Positions 5,581-7,142 of a stretch of 7,142 nucleotides of DNA are shown one piece after another. The position numbers and the translations under genes are program-made. Each line of letters begins with the position of its first letter. Position 1 is the stretch's first letter. Source of the DNA: Oscillospiraceae bacterium. GTDB taxonomy: Bacteria > Bacillota > Clostridia > Oscillospirales > Ruminococcaceae. Where the stretch lies: the NCBI GenBank assembly GCA_022792755.1, contig JAAWBP010000048.1:1-7142 (forward strand), read 5' to 3'. The notes below the pieces were generated by a model that worked only from the letters and a program-made list of their open reading frames with translations, searched no databases and was not told the origin of the DNA.

Positions 5581-5647
5581 CTGGTACCACACATTTCGCA
5601 GGCCTATTGCCCCAAAATCGGCAAAACCTTGGGGTGCGAATTACCAG
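5581..5647. repeat. long nested hairpin inside the copy A unit
   Basis: Three successive stems nest on one axis: CTGGTA (5581-5586)/TACCAG (5642-5647), TTCGCA (5595-5600)/TGCGAA (5635-5640) and CCCCAA (5610-5615)/TTGGGG (5629-5634). All are perfect, separated by asymmetric internal loops. This accounts for most of the space between copy A and its inverted hairpin. Confidence 0.6.
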
Positions 5648-5662
5648 CGGGGGTTCCCCGCC
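5640..5662 (-). repeat. inverted copy of the repeat hairpin closing unit A
   Basis: Read on the minus strand this 23-mer matches the start of copy A (5497-5519) at nearly every position: GGCGGGGA, then CCCCCGCTGG after one substitution. It forms its own hairpin GCGGGG-AAC-CCCCGC. Together the two make an inverted-repeat-bounded unit of about 165-175 bp (roughly 5493-5668), like the terminal repeats of a MITE. No clear target-site duplication is seen. Confidence 0.6.
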
Positions 5663-5776
5663 CCGCGAGGCGCGCCGGGTGACCCCGGCGGGACAAACGC
5701 GATCCACAGGCAGAGTAAATAGCAACGCCGATAACCCGCGAGACACGTTTAGCTTTCATGCAACGCGCCTCGCGGG
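5662..5776. repeat. 13-bp perfect inverted repeat enclosing copy B
   Basis: CCCGCGAGGCGCG (5662-5674) is perfectly complementary to CGCGCCTCGCGGG (5764-5776). The 89 nt between hold copy B of the intergenic repeat. The left arm overlaps the right end of unit A by about seven bases, so the two units are packed head to tail. CCCGCGAG at the end of the core can alternatively pair with CTCGCGGG (5769-5776). Confidence 0.65.
5673..5746 (+). repeat. intergenic structured repeat, copy B
   Basis: The copy has a 7-bp hairpin CGCCGGG (5673-5679)/CCCGGCG (5684-5690), a 7-nt linker (5691-5697) and a core (5698-5746) running from CGCGATCC to TAACCCGCGAGAC. The hairpin sequence differs from copies A and C although shape, position and linker length are kept. 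It shares the 13-mer TAACCCGCGAGAC with copy C. Confidence 0.6.
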
Positions 5777-5836
5777 ACGATCATTGAAAGGTCGGCAGAA
5801 GGTTGGAGTGCGTGTTGCTCTGTCTGGGCACAGGCC

Positions 5837-5868
5837 CCGCCCCCCTGTTTTTAAAAACAGGGGGGCTT
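5837..5868 (+). terminator. strong terminator between the convergent luxS and deacetylase genes
   Basis: GCCCCCCTGTTTTT (5837-5850) and AAAAACAGGGGGGC (5851-5864) form a 14-bp perfect palindrome followed by TTTT (5865-5868). In practice the inner T/A bases open to form the loop. Transcripts from the left (luxS and the repeat region) would end here. On the minus strand the hairpin lies 47 bases beyond the deacetylase stop but is not followed by a U-run, so it serves that gene less well. Confidence 0.7.
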
Positions 5869-5910
5869 TTGCTTGTATACCCGGCTTTAACCCGCTTTTT
5901 GGCCGGCTGT

Positions 5911-6777
5911 TCAGTTGGCTCCTCCAGCCATCTGTTCCAGTGCGGCAAGCCCTTTTTCGAAGATCTTCGAGGCGGCGTCCTCACTTCCGGGGGCGGGCGG
6001 GGCCGGTTCTTTTTCCGGGATCACCCTGCCCTCGTTGTTCATCTGGAACCGGCCCGCCGGCAGCAGCTCGCTGACCGTCTTGATCTCATACCCCTCCGCC
6101 TTGAGCTGCGGCAGCAGGCTTTCCAAAGCCTTCGGGGTGTTTTTCGCATCGTTGTGGAAGAGCAGGATCGATCCGTTCCCCACCTTGGAGAGAACCCGTT
6201 CAACCATCTCCTCCGGGCTGGGGTCTTTCCAGTCGATGCTGTCTACATCCCACTGGATGACCTGCTTCCTCATGCTCTTCATCGTCTCGATCACGCTGTC
6301 GTTGTATTCGCCGTAAGGGGCGCGGTATAGGGTGGGGTAGACGCCGGTGACCGCATAGATTTTTTCGTCGCAGGCCGCGGTGTCTTGTACCAGCGCATCA
6401 TATGAGAGCTCGTTCGGGTGGGGATGCCGGTCGGAATGGTTCTGGATTTCATGCCCGGCATCAAAAAGCTTCCGGACGTCCTCCGGGTAATTTTCGACCC
6501 ATTCCCCTGTGGTGAAAAAGGTGGCTTTCGCCCCGTTTTTCTCGAGCAGCTCAATCAGGACGTCGGTGTCGGAATTCCCCCAGGCGGCGTCAAAGGTCAA
6601 AGCGATTTCCTTTTTCTCGGTTTCCACACAGTAGATCGGCAGCTGGCGGGCGCCCGCCATCGTCTGCGCCGCTTCCTCCAGCACCCCGATGGTTGTAAAA
6701 ACCGCGACGACGAGGCAGGCGAACGCGATGCTCGCCACCGGCATGACAAGTCCTTTGATCGAACGTTTCTTCTTCAT
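5911..6777 (-). CDS. membrane-anchored polysaccharide deacetylase (NodB domain, PdaB-like)
   Basis: This is probably an extracellular carbohydrate esterase family 4 enzyme that removes acetyl groups from peptidoglycan or another N-acetylated glycan. The 288 residues comprise a short basic head, one hydrophobic segment (about 10-31) with no lipobox or clear cleavage site, a NodB domain (about 56-240), a proline-rich linker (253-266) and a helical tail. NodB motifs are TFDAAWG (61-67), HSDRH (114-118), RAPYGEYN (152-159), WDVDSIDW (176-183) and ILLFHND (204-210). The second Asp of the usual TFDD is Ala, a pattern I recall from sporulation-type deacetylases of Clostridia. ATG 6777 is chosen because AGGTG (6788-6784) precedes it by 6 nt; in-frame ATGs at 6795 and 6783 lack a good site. 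It stands alone, convergent with luxS. Confidence 0.88.
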   Translation of the reverse strand: MKKKRSIKGLVMPVASIAFACLVVAVFTTIGVLEEAAQTMAGARQLPIYCVETEKKEIALTFDAAWGNSDTDVLIELLEKNGAKATFFTTGEWVENYPEDVRKLFDAGHEIQNHSDRHPHPNELSYDALVQDTAACDEKIYAVTGVYPTLYRAPYGEYNDSVIETMKSMRKQVIQWDVDSIDWKDPSPEEMVERVLSKVGNGSILLFHNDAKNTPKALESLLPQLKAEGYEIKTVSELLPAGRFQMNNEGRVIPEKEPAPPAPGSEDAASKIFEKGLAALEQMAGGAN

Positions 6778-6841
6778 TTTCATCACCTGTCTCATCTATA
6801 TGCGCCGGCGGGACAAAAAACCACTCGATTGCAAAAATCAC

Positions 6842-6913
6842 GGCGGAGAGCCTCCGCTGGCAATCGCGATTCGCAGGCGATACTAACATGTAAGTTCGTA
6901 ACCCGCGAGACGC
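6842..6913 (+). repeat. intergenic structured repeat, copy C
   Basis: The hairpin GCGGAG (6843-6848)-AGC-CTCCGC (6852-6857) is followed by a 7-nt linker (6858-6864) and a core (6865-6913) from CGCGATTCGCAGGC to CGTAACCCGCGAGAC. Compared with copy A, one stem pair is G-C in A (5502/5508) and A-T here (6847/6853), a compensatory change that keeps the pairing. The copy lies upstream of the deacetylase gene, on the opposite strand orientation to it. Confidence 0.7.
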
Positions 6914-6945
6914 TTTTGTCGTGGTTTGTATCATCTGCCTCGCTA

Positions 6946-6968
6946 GGCGGAGTGCCCCTGCTAGCACT
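6946..6968 (+). repeat. degenerate second hairpin module after copy C
   Basis: This 23-mer matches the first 23 bases of copy C (6842-6864) at 18 positions and is in the same orientation, 104 bp further on. Its own stem is weakened by a mismatch and a G-U pair, but GCTAG (6942-6946) and CTAGC (6961-6965) form a new outer stem. No core of the CGCGAT...TAACCCGCG type follows, so it is a partial or decayed copy. Confidence 0.45.
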
Positions 6969-7008
6969 TCGTACCCTGAGCTTTTACCGGTTTCTGGGTT
7001 TCAGTCCT

Positions 7009-7039
7009 GCGGTCTGTGGCCGGTCCGGCCACAGACCGC
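7009..7039. repeat. 31-bp near-perfect palindrome upstream of the last promoter
   Basis: GCGGTCTGTGGCCG (7009-7022) is perfectly complementary to CGGCCACAGACCGC (7026-7039) around a GTC centre. No U-run follows. It ends two bases before the -35 of the downstream promoter. It could be an operator for a dimeric regulator, a terminator stem facing the repeat region, or another dispersed repeat. Confidence 0.55.
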
Positions 7040-7041
7040 GA

Positions 7042-7070
7042 TTGACAGAAACGGCTTTTTGTCATAAGAT
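7042..7070 (+). promoter_or_regulatory. strong sigma-A promoter for the right-edge gene
   Basis: A perfect -35 TTGACA (7042-7047) and a -10 TAAGAT (7065-7070) are separated by the optimal 17 bp. Transcription would start near 7077, about 28 nt before the start codon, so the gene has a very short leader. Confidence 0.8.
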
Positions 7071-7104
7071 AAAGGAAAGGAATATCCTGATGAAGGAGGC
7101 AATT

Positions 7105-7142
7105 ATGAAACGCTTTTTGTCTTTTACCGCCATGCTCTGTTC
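7105..7142 (+). CDS. N-terminus of an exported protein, cut off by the window end
   Basis: Only about twelve codons are visible: MKRFLSFTAMLC. A basic start followed by hydrophobic residues suggests a signal peptide, possibly a lipoprotein, but the cleavage region is outside the window. AAGGAGG (7093-7099) precedes the ATG by 5 nt. An in-frame ATG at 7090 with AAAGGAAAGGA (7071-7081) before it is an alternative that would add MKEAI. The function cannot be told. The strong promoter and short leader suggest high expression. Confidence 0.6.
   Translation, partial: MKRFLSFTAMLC

Noticed and set aside
5470..5910. CRISPR array
   Set aside because: The repeated units are few, imperfect, of mixed orientation and spaced irregularly, with no constant spacer length.
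5607..6074. 155-codon plus-strand open frame through the repeats and the deacetylase 3' end
   Set aside because: It runs through a strong terminator and inverted repeats, has Arg/Pro/Gly-rich composition and overlaps the deacetylase antisense. It is most likely spurious.
6795..6800. TATAGA on the minus strand as -10 of the deacetylase gene
   Set aside because: It lies too close to the Shine-Dalgarno (6784-6788), so transcription would start on top of it, and there is no -35 at proper spacing.
1..7142. tRNA or rRNA genes
   Set aside because: No cloverleaf, GGTTCGAATCC-type T-arm or rRNA segment was found on reading either strand.

Overview
The window reads as a stretch of chromosome from a GC-rich Firmicute, most likely a Clostridia relative of the Oscillospiraceae/Ruminococcaceae type. 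This is inferred from gene content, strong AAGGAGG-type ribosome binding sites, a clostridial-style lipoprotein signal and protein wording such as NRLDRDTSG and TFDAAWG. No rRNA or other taxonomic marker is present, so the placement is tentative.

Layout. Positions 1-243 hold three consecutive hairpins (the last terminator-like), an extended -10 promoter and a leader of about 120 nt. A two-gene unit follows: branched-chain aminotransferase ilvE (244-1320) and an RluA-family pseudouridine synthase (1322-2221), probably translationally coupled and closed by a terminator at 2220-2249. An AT-rich regulatory region (2245-2330) with repeated ArgR-like half-sites then drives a polar amino-acid ABC importer: lipoprotein binding protein (2440-3270), permease (3486-4205) and ATPase (4192-4914). 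A 215-nt gap between the binding protein and the permease carries a strong hairpin, a candidate internal promoter and a foldable leader. luxS (5002-5469) follows, with a compact hairpin immediately in front of its ribosome binding site. On the minus strand lies a membrane-anchored NodB-type polysaccharide deacetylase (5911-6777), convergent with luxS. At the right edge a textbook promoter leads into the first codons of an exported protein (7105 onward).

The coding content is ordinary: amino-acid uptake, branched-chain amino-acid metabolism, activated-methyl-cycle recycling with AI-2 production, and cell-wall modification. The unusual material is intergenic. The gaps at 5470-5910 and 6796-7104 contain several copies of one structured repeat, made of a GC hairpin, a 7-nt linker and a core of about 49 nt ending in TAACCCGCG. 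Two copies show a compensatory base-pair change in the hairpin. One copy is bounded by an inverted copy of its own hairpin, and another sits inside a 13-bp perfect inverted repeat. This looks like a dispersed mobile or structured-RNA repeat family and is the best candidate here for something undescribed. Whether it is already catalogued could not be checked.
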